DNA from: Gammaproteobacteria bacterium
GTDB taxonomy: Bacteria > Pseudomonadota > Gammaproteobacteria > UBA4575
Assembly: GCA_028279275.1 (NCBI GenBank)
Contig: JANQOB010000006.1
Span: 1-64,000 of the forward strand
Reading direction: 5' to 3'
Length of the DNA stretch: 64,000 nucleotides
Shown: positions 41,235 to 50,798 of the stretch, in pieces
How the letters are laid out: every line of letters starts with the position of its first letter
Numbering within the stretch: position 1 is the first letter of the stretch
Made by a program: the position numbers and the translations under genes
Notes under the pieces: model-generated
What the model saw: only the letters and a program-made list of their open reading frames with translations
What the model was told of the DNA's origin: nothing
Database searches by the model: none

Positions 41235-43397
41235 ATGGTTTCCGTACTGTCTAATCAACCAGAATTTGGTAAAGCCGATTTATCAAATTGTGAATTGGAA
41301 CAAATACATCTTGCAGGCTCAATACAACCACATGGCGCACTACTTATTGTAGATGAAGGTGATTTAATAATCACTCAAGTAAGTGAGAATATTAATTCTA
41401 TTTTAGAACTCAACGAAGAACTAATAGGTAAATCACTGCATGTCGTTGACAAAATGCTCGCCGAGCAAATTGAATCACTACTCAAAGAACTGCAACATAA
41501 TTCTGTAAAGCATTTTAAATTCACTTTTTCAGATTCTAAAAAATTATTTAATAGTTTTATACATAAGTTGCCAGATAGCGGTGCTGTAATTGAATTCGAA
41601 CCGTATGTCACCGAATCTAAACTGACAACTAAACTTGAGTCTTATTTAAATGAAATAGTGTCATCTTTGACACTACAAGAGCTTAGTGATAGCTCGACAC
41701 GTATTCTTAAAGAAGTCACAGGTTATGATCGAGTAATGGTTTATCGCTTTGATGAGGATGGTCACGGAGAAGTTTTTGCCGAGAGTAAAGAACCTCAATT
41801 AGAAGCATTTTTAGGTAACCGCTACCCTGCTTCTGATATTCCACAGATCGCTCGCCGCCTATATGAAACAAACCGTATTAGGGTTCTAGTGGATGTTGAT
41901 TACGAACCTGTCTATATAAAACCTAGACTCTCTCCAATAACGGGTAATGACATCGATATGTCCTTAAGTGTCTTGAGAAGCATGTCACCGATACATATAC
42001 AGTATCTTAAAAACATGGGCGTCAGCGCGACATTAGTTATTTCTTTAATGGTCGCAGGAAAATTATGGGGACTTATATCTTGTCATCATTATTCAGCTCG
42101 CAATATCAGCTATGAATGTCGAACGGCTTCAGAACTATTAGCTGAATCCATTGCAACACGGATAGCAGCCCTTGAAGGATTTATGCAAGCTGAAGCAGAG
42201 TTATCAGTTAAAAGAATTGAAAACAGGATAGCAGAAAGTGTATTTCAAGATGGGGAATGGCGAAGTGCACTTTTTGAAAATCACTCCACAATACTGAAAC
42301 CATTTAATGCGAGTGGAGCAGCACTTATTTTAGATGGAAAAATTTCCGTAGCAGGAAACGTCCCTGGCACGGATACAATTAAAAAAATCGCACAATGGCT
42401 AGACGATTCTCAAAGTCATACGACCTATTATAGTAATCGCTTTACTTCAGAAGATGAAAAATTTTCACAATTAAAATCAGTTGCAGCAGGAATTTTAGCT
42501 ACGCCGATCACGAGATCACCCGGAGAATATTTCATTTGGTTTCGACCTGAACAAATTCAAACTGTAACCTGGGGTGGTAATCCATTTAAACCTGTTGAAG
42601 TTGGAGATGATCCACGTGACCTATCACCAAGAAGATCTTTTTCTCAATGGCACCAGGTAGTTGAAGGTACTTCAATAAATTGGTCAGCAGTAGAAATTAT
42701 GGCAGCTAAGTTGATTGGTGAATCCATCGAAGATCTAATCTATCAATTTAGGGCCGTGAGCACATTAATCGTTCAAGATCAATTTATTCAAACATGCCGT
42801 GATGTGCAACTTGCCCAGCAACCCATACTCGTTGCAAATCAAATGGGCGAGATTCTTCTTATGAATGAAGCTTTCGAAAAATTATTAAACCCCGAAAGTG
42901 CTTCTCTGAAGCATATAGAAGAGTTGCGTGTCCTATTTCATGAAAGCGATGCAGAGAATAAAGTTTTCTTTAATTTACTAAAGGAAAAAAAGAAGTGGCG
43001 TGGTGAAATAAAATTAAATATAGACTCAGAACAAGGCAATGACTTTCTTTTGCGTGCGGACCCCGTTCAAGGATATGCAGGAAAATTTATAGGTTTCGTT
43101 TTATATTTTACCAATATATCTGAACGCAAGATTATAGAATCTGCTAGAAAAGGCTTTCAGGAGAATATACTTGAAAGGCAACATAAGATAACCGCCCTGC
43201 GAGATACACAATCAGATCCAATTTATCGTGAAATAATGTCTTCAGTTGTCGTTAATGCAAGGCTTGCTGCATTGGAAATTACGGATGGGTCAAAATTGGA
43301 ATCCGTGCCTGAAATGCTGGATAAAGTTGAACAATCCGTAAACCGTACTGCTGATTTAATCGAAAGGCTTATCGATCAATATAAAGATAAAAGTTGA
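41235..43397 (+). CDS. bphP: bacteriophytochrome without a histidine kinase domain
   Basis: 720 residues. PAS with bilin-binding Cys19 in SNCELEQIHLAGSIQPHG; GAF about 140-310 with PASDIPQIARRLY near residue 200; PHY about 325-510 (FIWFRPEQIQTVTWGG, and the tongue segment DPRDLSPRRSF); a further PAS about 530-640 (PILVANQMGEILLMNEAF). The last 80 residues are helical and look like a remnant of a DHp helix, but no phospho-acceptor His and no HATPase domain are present. This matches the PAS-GAF-PHY-PAS layout of phytochromes that act by binding PpsR. Confidence 0.93.
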   Translation: MVSVLSNQPEFGKADLSNCELEQIHLAGSIQPHGALLIVDEGDLIITQVSENINSILELNEELIGKSLHVVDKMLAEQIESLLKELQHNSVKHFKFTFSDSKKLFNSFIHKLPDSGAVIEFEPYVTESKLTTKLESYLNEIVSSLTLQELSDSSTRILKEVTGYDRVMVYRFDEDGHGEVFAESKEPQLEAFLGNRYPASDIPQIARRLYETNRIRVLVDVDYEPVYIKPRLSPITGNDIDMSLSVLRSMSPIHIQYLKNMGVSATLVISLMVAGKLWGLISCHHYSARNISYECRTASELLAESIATRIAALEGFMQAEAELSVKRIENRIAESVFQDGEWRSALFENHSTILKPFNASGAALILDGKISVAGNVPGTDTIKKIAQWLDDSQSHTTYYSNRFTSEDEKFSQLKSVAAGILATPITRSPGEYFIWFRPEQIQTVTWGGNPFKPVEVGDDPRDLSPRRSFSQWHQVVEGTSINWSAVEIMAAKLIGESIEDLIYQFRAVSTLIVQDQFIQTCRDVQLAQQPILVANQMGEILLMNEAFEKLLNPESASLKHIEELRVLFHESDAENKVFFNLLKEKKKWRGEIKLNIDSEQGNDFLLRADPVQGYAGKFIGFVLYFTNISERKIIESARKGFQENILERQHKITALRDTQSDPIYREIMSSVVVNARLAALEITDGSKLESVPEMLDKVEQSVNRTADLIERLIDQYKDKS

Positions 43398-43400
43398 CAT

Positions 43401-44111
43401 TTAATCAGATCCCATTACTTCTTTAGATAAATTAATATTATATCTAAATACTCTTAATGCCTCATCGAGTATTAACTGTGTATTAACGTGTATCGCAGCA
43501 TTATCAATGGCTCCCCTGATTGTATTTTTAAATACATTCAAATCTACAATATTCGCAAATTTGTAAAAAGATAAATTATCTTTCGAGAATTCTTGTTGTT
43601 TGCTTAATATCTTCTCAATAATTTGACCACCACTGAGGTCTCCTAAATACCGTACATAGATATGCGCGATAAGAAGGCTGAACTGTTTACTTATATCAAT
43701 TTCATTCAATCTGCCTAAATATTCGTTTTTTACATTTAGCTCAGAACAATTCTCTAAATCAGGATAAGTTGATATGATTTGATCGATGTCTGTTGCAAGA
43801 GAATGAGCGCGAAACATTTCAGGATGATAAAAATCGGATAAATAAATTAAATGCCTATTTTCCTCTAGTAGCATCTCCATTTTTTCATAGATCGGCTGCA
43901 TAGATTGTAACCACAACAGATATGATTGCAGCTTCACATTACCGCGAATAATGGTTTTTATTATCCCGCTTCGCTCTGCTTCAGTGTGAATCTGTTTGGT
44001 ATGATGTTTAAGTACGCTGGATAATCCGCGATCATCAGTTAAATTGTTAACTGACGGATGAAAAGTACTAAAACCATTTATCCTATGATTTTCTTGTAAT
44101 TCTAACGCCAT
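43401..44111 (-). CDS. bphO: heme oxygenase (biliverdin-forming)
   Basis: 236 residues. Proximal His region LKHHTKQIHTEAERSGII and the distal-helix glycines YVRYLGDLSGGQII are heme oxygenase signatures. It makes biliverdin IX-alpha, the chromophore for the adjacent bacteriophytochrome, with which it is convergent. It starts 24 nt after acsF on the same strand, so it is likely cotranscribed with acsF. Confidence 0.93.
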   Translation of the reverse strand: MALELQENHRINGFSTFHPSVNNLTDDRGLSSVLKHHTKQIHTEAERSGIIKTIIRGNVKLQSYLLWLQSMQPIYEKMEMLLEENRHLIYLSDFYHPEMFRAHSLATDIDQIISTYPDLENCSELNVKNEYLGRLNEIDISKQFSLLIAHIYVRYLGDLSGGQIIEKILSKQQEFSKDNLSFYKFANIVDLNVFKNTIRGAIDNAAIHVNTQLILDEALRVFRYNINLSKEVMGSD

Positions 44112-44135
44112 GAGTTAGATTATCTGATTAAGAAA

Positions 44136-45203
44136 TTACCAGGATGGTGCCACCGTCACACGGTCTGGCAACTCATTTTTTACGACCGGTATAAAATAAA
44201 GTTTCACAAACTCTTTAGACGCTAAAACACTCAATCCCATGCGTCGCATGAACGGCATCATACCTTTTTGTTTTTTAGTTTTTGCGATTTCAACATTAAT
44301 TTTGCTTAAACGATCTAATCCCTTTTTGAACTTAGGATTGTCCACATCTAAGGTTAATGGAAATATTTGTTTGGAGATCTCTGAAGTGATATCAAACACT
44401 CTTAGATCAAACTCAGTTGGATCCATCCCTAGTGCTTCATACAATTCAGGTCTTGTGTGATCTCTGACATACATCGTGGCATAGACAGCCAAGAGGAAAA
44501 ATCGCACCCATAGTTTGTTTAGGCCACTCAATAAATGTGGGTTCGATTTCATAATCAACGCAAATGCTTCACCATGGCGGTATTCATCATTACACCAAGA
44601 CTCAAACCACTTGAAAATAGGATGAAAGCGCTTGTCTGGATTCCGTTCTAAATGCCTAAAGATAGTGATGTAACGTGCATAACCAATTTTCTCGGAAAGA
44701 TAAGTTGCATAGTAAATATATTTCGGTTTGAAATATTTATATTTTTTTGCACGCTTCAAGAATCCTAAATCTACTGCAACTCCAAAATTATTTAAAGATT
44801 TGTTTAAAAAGCCTGCATGACGTGCTTCATCTCTGGTCATGTAAGCCATAAGTTGTTTTATATCAGGATTATTAGAACGATCACGTATTTCTTGATATAA
44901 AACACATCCAGAGTACTCTGCAGTTATGGAGCTAATTAAGAAATCTAAAAACTCTTTATATAGCGAGTCAGACATTTCTTTTACATCATTTTCGAAATCG
45001 ACTTCTTGTCGGAAATGATCCCGATTTTCATCACGTTCAAACGCTTCCATCATTTCATCCCATTCCTCTCGAACCGGGTCAACATTGATACGATCAAGCG
45101 CATCATAATTGGTTTTGTAAAATCTTGGACTCAGCAAACTCTCCGTATTAGCTTTAACTGTAGAGTCATTTGTAACAGCGTTTGATAGTGTTGTTGCATT
45201 CAT
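44136..45203 (-). CDS. acsF: Mg-protoporphyrin IX monomethyl ester oxidative cyclase
   Basis: 355 residues, diiron protein. Iron ligands are in ITAEYSGCVLYQEI, TRDEARHAGFLNK and WCNDEYRHGEAFALI (paired E/D-E-x-R-H motifs). It forms ring E with O2. No bchE is seen in the window, so pigment synthesis appears to need oxygen. GAGGA precedes the ATG by 7 nt, and paired PpsR boxes lie 86-128 bp upstream. Confidence 0.96.
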   Translation of the reverse strand: MNATTLSNAVTNDSTVKANTESLLSPRFYKTNYDALDRINVDPVREEWDEMMEAFERDENRDHFRQEVDFENDVKEMSDSLYKEFLDFLISSITAEYSGCVLYQEIRDRSNNPDIKQLMAYMTRDEARHAGFLNKSLNNFGVAVDLGFLKRAKKYKYFKPKYIYYATYLSEKIGYARYITIFRHLERNPDKRFHPIFKWFESWCNDEYRHGEAFALIMKSNPHLLSGLNKLWVRFFLLAVYATMYVRDHTRPELYEALGMDPTEFDLRVFDITSEISKQIFPLTLDVDNPKFKKGLDRLSKINVEIAKTKKQKGMMPFMRRMGLSVLASKEFVKLYFIPVVKNELPDRVTVAPSW

Positions 45204-45288
45204 TTTTTTATCCTCGCAGTGACGTTTAGCATTTGAGCGAATAAACTGGTTCTACTTAAACCTTATTAATAGTAATGTTTTAATTAAC

Positions 45289-45331
45289 TGTCAATTTTAT
45301 TTTACACTATTTTTGTCTAAAATAATTGACT
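45289..45331. promoter_or_regulatory. paired PpsR boxes between acsF and the BLUF gene
   Basis: Perfect TGT-N12-ACA at 45289-45306 and TGT-N12-ACT (one mismatch) at 45314-45331, separated by 7 bp. The pair lies in the divergent region and could control acsF-bphO, the BLUF gene, or both. Confidence 0.78.
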
Positions 45332-45443
45332 ATTTGAAAATATTTAGCGACTCTGCAATCAGTCTGTAAATCATTCATAATAAAGAATTACTTTTTAACT
45401 CAGCTATTTAGTCTATTTACTGCATGTATTTTAGGAGGATTCG

Positions 45444-45863
45444 ATGCTCTATCATCTTAGTTATGTAAGTGAGGAAAGTAGCCCAATGACCAGCAATGAC
45501 CTCAAAGAGCTTTTAGAACAAGCGCGCGACATAAACGCTAGCAACGATATCACTGGACTCTTGTTGCATCGTGAGGATTCATTTTTACAGGTATTGGAAG
45601 GTGACAAAGATAAGGTGCTGGAAACCTACGTTCGTATTGAAAAAGACCCACGCCATAAAAATGTAAAAGTCTTATTTTCAGAAAATCTTGAGGATAGAGA
45701 ATTTAATGAATGGTCAATGGCATTTGTTAATTTGGACGGCATTACTATTAATGAAATACACGGTTTTTCTGATTTTCTCGTTGATGATCAAAAACCACGT
45801 GAGTTTTTAGAAGAATTAACTCGTGCCAAGCAGACACTTTTATTGTTTCGTGCAATGAATTAA
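45444..45863 (+). CDS. BLUF-domain blue-light sensor protein
   Basis: 139 residues, almost entirely a BLUF domain. It begins MLYHLSYVSEES (flavin-contact Tyr), has NDITGLLLHREDSFLQVLEG (Asn and Gln that switch hydrogen bonds on illumination) and EWSMAFVNL (the semi-conserved Trp/Met). No output domain follows, so it should act through a partner protein. AGGAGG lies 6 nt before the ATG. It is divergent from acsF and shares its PpsR-box region. Confidence 0.93.
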   Translation: MLYHLSYVSEESSPMTSNDLKELLEQARDINASNDITGLLLHREDSFLQVLEGDKDKVLETYVRIEKDPRHKNVKVLFSENLEDREFNEWSMAFVNLDGITINEIHGFSDFLVDDQKPREFLEELTRAKQTLLLFRAMN

Positions 45864-45905
45864 AAAGAATAAAAATAATTTATATAAATTTGAGGTAAAT
45901 AATCA

Positions 45906-46760
45906 CTATTCTTTCCAGAATGTATCTAGAGCTTTAAATGTTTTTTCAGGTTCTTCCCACTGAGGAACACCCATTGTTGGTTGAATCCGAGTCTCGCTCC
46001 AATTGGTGCATTGCTTCAATAAGTCTGGCAGTAATTCGAACGAAATATTTGCGTCTTGATCATAGAGCACGAGCGTAGGAATAGTTATTTTTTTATAAAG
46101 GATCTCGCAAGCGTTTTTAGTAAACAATTGACCAGTAAGAAAGTAAAACGGAACATGTTTAGCCCCAGGCTGGTGAGAGGTAACATAAGCGTAGTTAACC
46201 ATTTCTTCTGGAGCGTCATTAATAAATGACAAATTGAGATAATATTTTATGGATTTTTTACTGGTCAATAAAAAATATAAGATATTACCAATTGGAGGAA
46301 AGCTAATGACTTTTCTAATGGGTTCACTAAAAGAATTATTAGGCATCGTACGTTTACTAAGCCCAGTAGGAGAAATTAATGCTAAAGACTTAACATACTT
46401 TGGATCTTGAAGAATGGCGCGTGCAATAAATTCTGAACTTAAAGAAAATGCAATAACATCAGACGTGCTTTTAACAATAGTATTTATAAACTCAAATAAT
46501 ATTTGTGCATAAAACTCAGGAGAATATTTCAAATTTGATCTTTCTGAAAAACCAAACCCAGGTAGTTCGATTGCATAGACAGGCCTTTGCCCACGGTACT
46601 GTTCGAATATCGGCTTCATTTCAAATGCGCTTGGTGCCGCATTGATGCTATGTATGAGCACTAATGGACGACCAGAACATGACGTATCTAAATAATAACT
46701 TACTCTACAATTTAAATGAGAAAGATATTCTCGTCTATCTGATGCCAGTGCTGTCTGCAT
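45906..46760 (-). CDS. alpha/beta hydrolase with altered catalytic motifs
   Basis: 284 residues, alpha/beta hydrolase fold: LVLIHSINAAPSAFEMKPI (oxyanion region), YAIELPGFGFSERS, and LVLYDQDANIS (acid residue). The nucleophile elbow reads IAFSLSSEF instead of GxSxG, and the position of the catalytic His near the end reads MGVPQWEEPEKT, where P-H-x-E-x-P is expected; Gln replaces His. It may be a non-enzymatic or modified member. It lies alone on the minus strand between the BLUF gene and bchI. Confidence 0.75.
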   Translation of the reverse strand: MQTALASDRREYLSHLNCRVSYYLDTSCSGRPLVLIHSINAAPSAFEMKPIFEQYRGQRPVYAIELPGFGFSERSNLKYSPEFYAQILFEFINTIVKSTSDVIAFSLSSEFIARAILQDPKYVKSLALISPTGLSKRTMPNNSFSEPIRKVISFPPIGNILYFLLTSKKSIKYYLNLSFINDAPEEMVNYAYVTSHQPGAKHVPFYFLTGQLFTKNACEILYKKITIPTLVLYDQDANISFELLPDLLKQCTNWSETRIQPTMGVPQWEEPEKTFKALDTFWKE

Positions 46761-46935
46761 GATAAATTTTCTTTACATATACTGGTCTATTTAAAAATTG
46801 AAAAGCATAATAGTGCAAACGCAAATCTATCAAAAATAATGCAATTCAAGATAAAGATACTCAGTTAGACTAGCATAATTAAAAACATGAAATCTTTAAT
46901 CCCAATAATACAACAATTTAAACAAGGCTAATACA

Positions 46936-47958
46936 TTGTCACCTCCATTCCCATTTACAGCAATCGTCGGACAAGATGAAATGAAACTCGCTTTGATGGT
47001 TTCTGCAGTAGATCATCTAGTGGGTGGCGTTTTGGTATTTGGAGATCGTGGTACAGGAAAATCAACTGCCATTCGAGCACTAGCATCTTTACTGCCAAAA
47101 GTAAAAATGGTTAAAGATTGTCAATTTAATTGCGACCCAGAAGAACTACCCTTAACTCTTTGTGAAATGTGCTCCTCAACGAGTAAAAAAGAATCCGTAA
47201 AATCCTCATTGCAAACCATACCTGTAGTTGATTTGCCACTAGGTGCTACCGAAGATCGTGTTCTTGGTGCATTAGATATTGAAATCGCACTAACAAAAGG
47301 TGAAAAAGTTTTTGAGCCAGGTTTATTGGCCAAAGCAAATCGTGGTTTTCTTTATATAGACGAAGTAAATCTTCTTGAAGATCATATCGTCGACTCATTA
47401 CTAGATGTAGCAGCTTCTGGTGAAAACGTAGTTGAACGCGAAGGCCTGAGTGTTCGGCACCCTGCTCGCTTCGTCTTAATCGGAAGTGGAAACCCTGAAG
47501 AAGGTGAATTACGTCCTCAGTTGCTGGACCGATTTGGCTTATCCGTAGAAGTAAAAACACCTAATGACATAAAAACACGCACTCAAATTATAAGATTACG
47601 TGATGAATATGAATCAGATAAAGAAGCCTTCGTCAAAAAGTGGAAGCGCAAAGATGGGGCTGTGCGACGAAAGATTACCAAAGCAAAAGAATTGCTACCC
47701 TCAGTAAAAGTCAAAGATAGTGTGCTTGAAAAAGCAGCAACCCTATGTTCTCAGCTAGGCACAGACGGCTTGCGAGGTGAACTGACTTTAATTAGCTCTG
47801 CGCGTGCGCATGCTGCTTTAGAAGGAGAAAAAAACGTATCCGATAAACATTTATTAAAGATGGCACGTTCAGCACTGCGTCATCGCTTACGCAGAGATCC
47901 ACTAGATGAATCAAGCTCAACATCTCGCGTAGATCGTGCTTTGCAAGAATTATTCTGA
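46936..47958 (+). CDS. bchI: magnesium chelatase subunit I, TTG start
   Basis: 340 residues, AAA+ ATPase. Walker A GDRGTGKST at residues 36-44, Walker B GFLYIDEVNLLEDH, and the BchI insert with clustered Cys (CEMCSS). The start is TTG at 46936 with AAGG 8 nt upstream; no ATG precedes the conserved TAIVGQDEMK block. It powers Mg insertion with BchD and BchH. Confidence 0.95.
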   Translation: MSPPFPFTAIVGQDEMKLALMVSAVDHLVGGVLVFGDRGTGKSTAIRALASLLPKVKMVKDCQFNCDPEELPLTLCEMCSSTSKKESVKSSLQTIPVVDLPLGATEDRVLGALDIEIALTKGEKVFEPGLLAKANRGFLYIDEVNLLEDHIVDSLLDVAASGENVVEREGLSVRHPARFVLIGSGNPEEGELRPQLLDRFGLSVEVKTPNDIKTRTQIIRLRDEYESDKEAFVKKWKRKDGAVRRKITKAKELLPSVKVKDSVLEKAATLCSQLGTDGLRGELTLISSARAHAALEGEKNVSDKHLLKMARSALRHRLRRDPLDESSSTSRVDRALQELF

Positions 47959-47960
47959 AT

Positions 47961-49751
47961 GTGAAATACCCCAATAATCAAAACTCAGATTTATGGGACC
48001 TTTATGTATTAAGTGCAGCAGTTCTATGTGTTAATCCAAGACTTGTTGGTGGAATTGTTGTTAAATCATTTGCGAGTGATGTACGACAAACTTGGCTTGA
48101 TATCATTAATGAGTTCCTACCCAGCTCATCTCATATAGTTAAAGTTCCGACTAATATTTCTGATGAGCGCTTAATCGGTGGATTAGATTTAGTTGCCACT
48201 ATTAACAGTGGTAATCCCGTTGTTCAGGAAGGAATTTTATCCCAAGCCAATGGCGGTTATTTACTTCTGCCTATGGCAGAAAGAAATACTCCGCTCACTA
48301 TTGCAAGTATTTGTAGCGCATTAGACTCGAATCAAGTAGTTGTTGAGCGAGAGGGAATCTCAAAAATTAATCAAACAGAATTCTCAGTGATTGCGTTAGA
48401 TGAAAGTGATTTAAATGAATCACTTTCCCCTGCCCTTACAGACCGATTAAGTATGCATATCAACTTGCATGAATTAAGCACTCATGATATCTGCCCTGCT
48501 TACATAGAAAAGTCAGATGTAGTTTCTGCGAGAACTTTATTACCAAAAATTAAGTTTGAAGACAATGACCGTGAAAAAATATCCGCGATAGCATTGTCAC
48601 TGGGTGTACATTCTATACGTGCTTGTATTTACACTCAGCATGTTGCACGAATTATTGCAGCGTTACACGATCATACTGAAATTGACACTTCCGATCTTTC
48701 ATTAGCTATTCAGCTCGTAATCTCACCAAGAGCAACAATGTTGCCAAGTAATATGCAAGAGGAAGATGAAGACGAGCAAGAACAACCCAGTGATGAGAAT
48801 GAAGAAAACATGGATGACGATTCAAATGATGGAGATCAAAGTCACGAGCAAAATATTAGCCCAGATGACGAAATCATACTTGAAGCCGCACAAGCTGCAA
48901 TTCCAAGTGATTTATTAAACAATCTTAAATCTAACAAGAAAATTTCTTCTATCAATTCTGGAAAGTCTGGAACGTTACAAAAGTCTAAGCACCGCGGACG
49001 CGCAATTGGAACACGCAATGGTGTCCCCAGAGGCGGAGAAAAACTAAATATACTTGCTACCTTACGTGCTTCCGTTCCATGGCAAAATATTCGCAAACAA
49101 GCGCAATATTCTGCGTTAAACAACTCGGTCAAGATTCACAGTGAAGATTTAAGAATTCAAAGGTTTAAACACAAGACGGAATCTGTAACGATATTTGTTG
49201 TAGATGCCTCTGGCTCATCAGCTTTACATAGGTTAGCTGAAGTTAAAGGTGCAGTTGAACTAGTTTTAAGTGAATGTTACGTACGTAGAGATCAAGTTGC
49301 TTTAGTTGCATTTCGGGGAACACAAGCAGAAATATTATTACCTCCTACCCGATCATTGGTACGCGCAAAACGCAGTCTGGCTAGCTTGCCTGGTGGCGGT
49401 GCAACGCCCTTGGCCGCAGGCATTACCAGTGCGGCAGTGTTGGCTACACAAGAAATGTCAAGAGGTATTGAGCCTACAATTGTATTGCTTACAGATGGGC
49501 GCGCTAATATAACCTTAAGTGGAGAACAGAATAGAGAGCTTGCATTCGAGGATGCTCTTAAATGTTCCAGACAGATTAGGGCTCAAAATATAAAAACTTT
49601 AGTCGTAGATACTTCACCAAGACCTCATGAGAATGCACAAAAACTTGCAAAGGAAATGCATGCTCAGTATGTGCCATTACCTTATGCCGATGCATTGGCT
49701 CTATCTAATGTCATACAACATTCTACTCATAAAAATACTCAAGCTGCTTAA
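47961..49751 (+). CDS. bchD: magnesium chelatase subunit D, GTG start
   Basis: 596 residues. The N-terminal AAA+-like domain lacks a P-loop. An acidic linker (about residues 267-303, rich in Glu/Asp) is followed by a von Willebrand A domain with MIDAS DASGSS near residue 414 and LLTDGRANITL. It starts with GTG two nt after the bchI stop. Confidence 0.95.
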   Translation: MKYPNNQNSDLWDLYVLSAAVLCVNPRLVGGIVVKSFASDVRQTWLDIINEFLPSSSHIVKVPTNISDERLIGGLDLVATINSGNPVVQEGILSQANGGYLLLPMAERNTPLTIASICSALDSNQVVVEREGISKINQTEFSVIALDESDLNESLSPALTDRLSMHINLHELSTHDICPAYIEKSDVVSARTLLPKIKFEDNDREKISAIALSLGVHSIRACIYTQHVARIIAALHDHTEIDTSDLSLAIQLVISPRATMLPSNMQEEDEDEQEQPSDENEENMDDDSNDGDQSHEQNISPDDEIILEAAQAAIPSDLLNNLKSNKKISSINSGKSGTLQKSKHRGRAIGTRNGVPRGGEKLNILATLRASVPWQNIRKQAQYSALNNSVKIHSEDLRIQRFKHKTESVTIFVVDASGSSALHRLAEVKGAVELVLSECYVRRDQVALVAFRGTQAEILLPPTRSLVRAKRSLASLPGGGATPLAAGITSAAVLATQEMSRGIEPTIVLLTDGRANITLSGEQNRELAFEDALKCSRQIRAQNIKTLVVDTSPRPHENAQKLAKEMHAQYVPLPYADALALSNVIQHSTHKNTQAA

Positions 49752-49814
49752 ATTAGATTCACGCTATTTAATTGCAATCCATAATCAGCAGCTTAATACA
49801 GATCTTTTTTGACA

Positions 49815-50708
49815 ATGAATGACTTTTTTTCTGCACATGAAAATGTCTTCATCGACTGGCCACACGCAAATGCAAGTCAGTTTGTTAATTCAGCAGGTTA
49901 TCGCTGGCATGTACAAGTATTAGGTTCTGGTCCAGAAATACTCTTAATACATGGCACGGGTGCGTCTACCCACTCATGGGCAAAACTAGTTACCTTACTG
50001 ACAAAACATTTTAAAGTGATCAGTATTGATTTACCTGGCCATGGATTTACTGAAATGCCGACTCATGGCCGGTTAACGTTATCAAGAATCGCTTCAGATA
50101 TAGCAATACTATTAAAAGATTTAAAAGTCGCTCCACCAATGGTGATTGGACACTCTGCGGGCGCGGCTATACTAGTTGAAATGAGTTTATGTAACTTAAT
50201 TCAGCCTAAAGCCATTGTTAGTATTAATGGTGCATTGTTACCACTTCGTGGTTTTGCAGGACATTTTTTTTCGCCTGCAGCTAAATTACTCGCCAACCTT
50301 CCTTTTATTCCAAAGTTATTTGTATCCCGTGCGAATAAGGACCCAAAAGTTGCGAAAAGAATGGTTGAACAAACAGGCTCTACTCTTAATGATGAAGATA
50401 TCGAAAAATATCAAAAACTTTTAAAATCTCAAAAACATGTAAATGCTGCATTACAAATGATGGCGAATTGGAACCTAGATTCAATAGGCAGAGAATTTTC
50501 CAAATTACAGGCGAATTTGTATTTACTCGCATGTGAAAATGACAAGACCGTATCCATGAATGAATCCAAACGTATTAGTACGTGGTCAGAAAGAGCGTAT
50601 CTAGAAACCATCCCAAACTTGGGCCATTTAGGCCATGAAGAAGACCCAAAGCTGTTCTATGAGTTGATAATGGGTATCGTAGAACGAGAAAAATTGATCA
50701 ATATTTAA
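49815..50708 (+). CDS. bchO: BchO, alpha/beta hydrolase of the Mg chelatase operon
   Basis: 297 residues from ATG 49815; a TTG two codons earlier is also possible. Oxyanion segment LIHGTGASTHSW, nucleophile elbow VIGHSAGAAILVEM and terminal His region NLGHLGHEEDP are all present. Its place after bchID is typical; the exact reaction is unestablished. Confidence 0.92.
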   Translation: MNDFFSAHENVFIDWPHANASQFVNSAGYRWHVQVLGSGPEILLIHGTGASTHSWAKLVTLLTKHFKVISIDLPGHGFTEMPTHGRLTLSRIASDIAILLKDLKVAPPMVIGHSAGAAILVEMSLCNLIQPKAIVSINGALLPLRGFAGHFFSPAAKLLANLPFIPKLFVSRANKDPKVAKRMVEQTGSTLNDEDIEKYQKLLKSQKHVNAALQMMANWNLDSIGREFSKLQANLYLLACENDKTVSMNESKRISTWSERAYLETIPNLGHLGHEEDPKLFYELIMGIVEREKLINI

Positions 50709-50754
50709 TCAATCCGCTTAGAAACTCCACTCTTTATCAATAGCTTTGCTATAC

Positions 50755-50798
50755 TGTCTAAATATTTTGACATGTAATAGAGTCTATTTTACTTGACA
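50755..50798. promoter_or_regulatory. paired PpsR boxes at crtI
   Basis: Perfect TGT-N12-ACA at 50755-50772, 8 bp, then AGT-N12-ACA (one mismatch) at 50781-50798. The second box contains the apparent TTG start of crtI. A TATACT hexamer at 50750-50755 just before box 1 could be the -10 element. Confidence 0.83.

Noticed and set aside
41170-41352. 60-codon frame spanning the ppsR2-bphP junction
   Set aside because: It overlaps both genes in another frame and has no independent signals.
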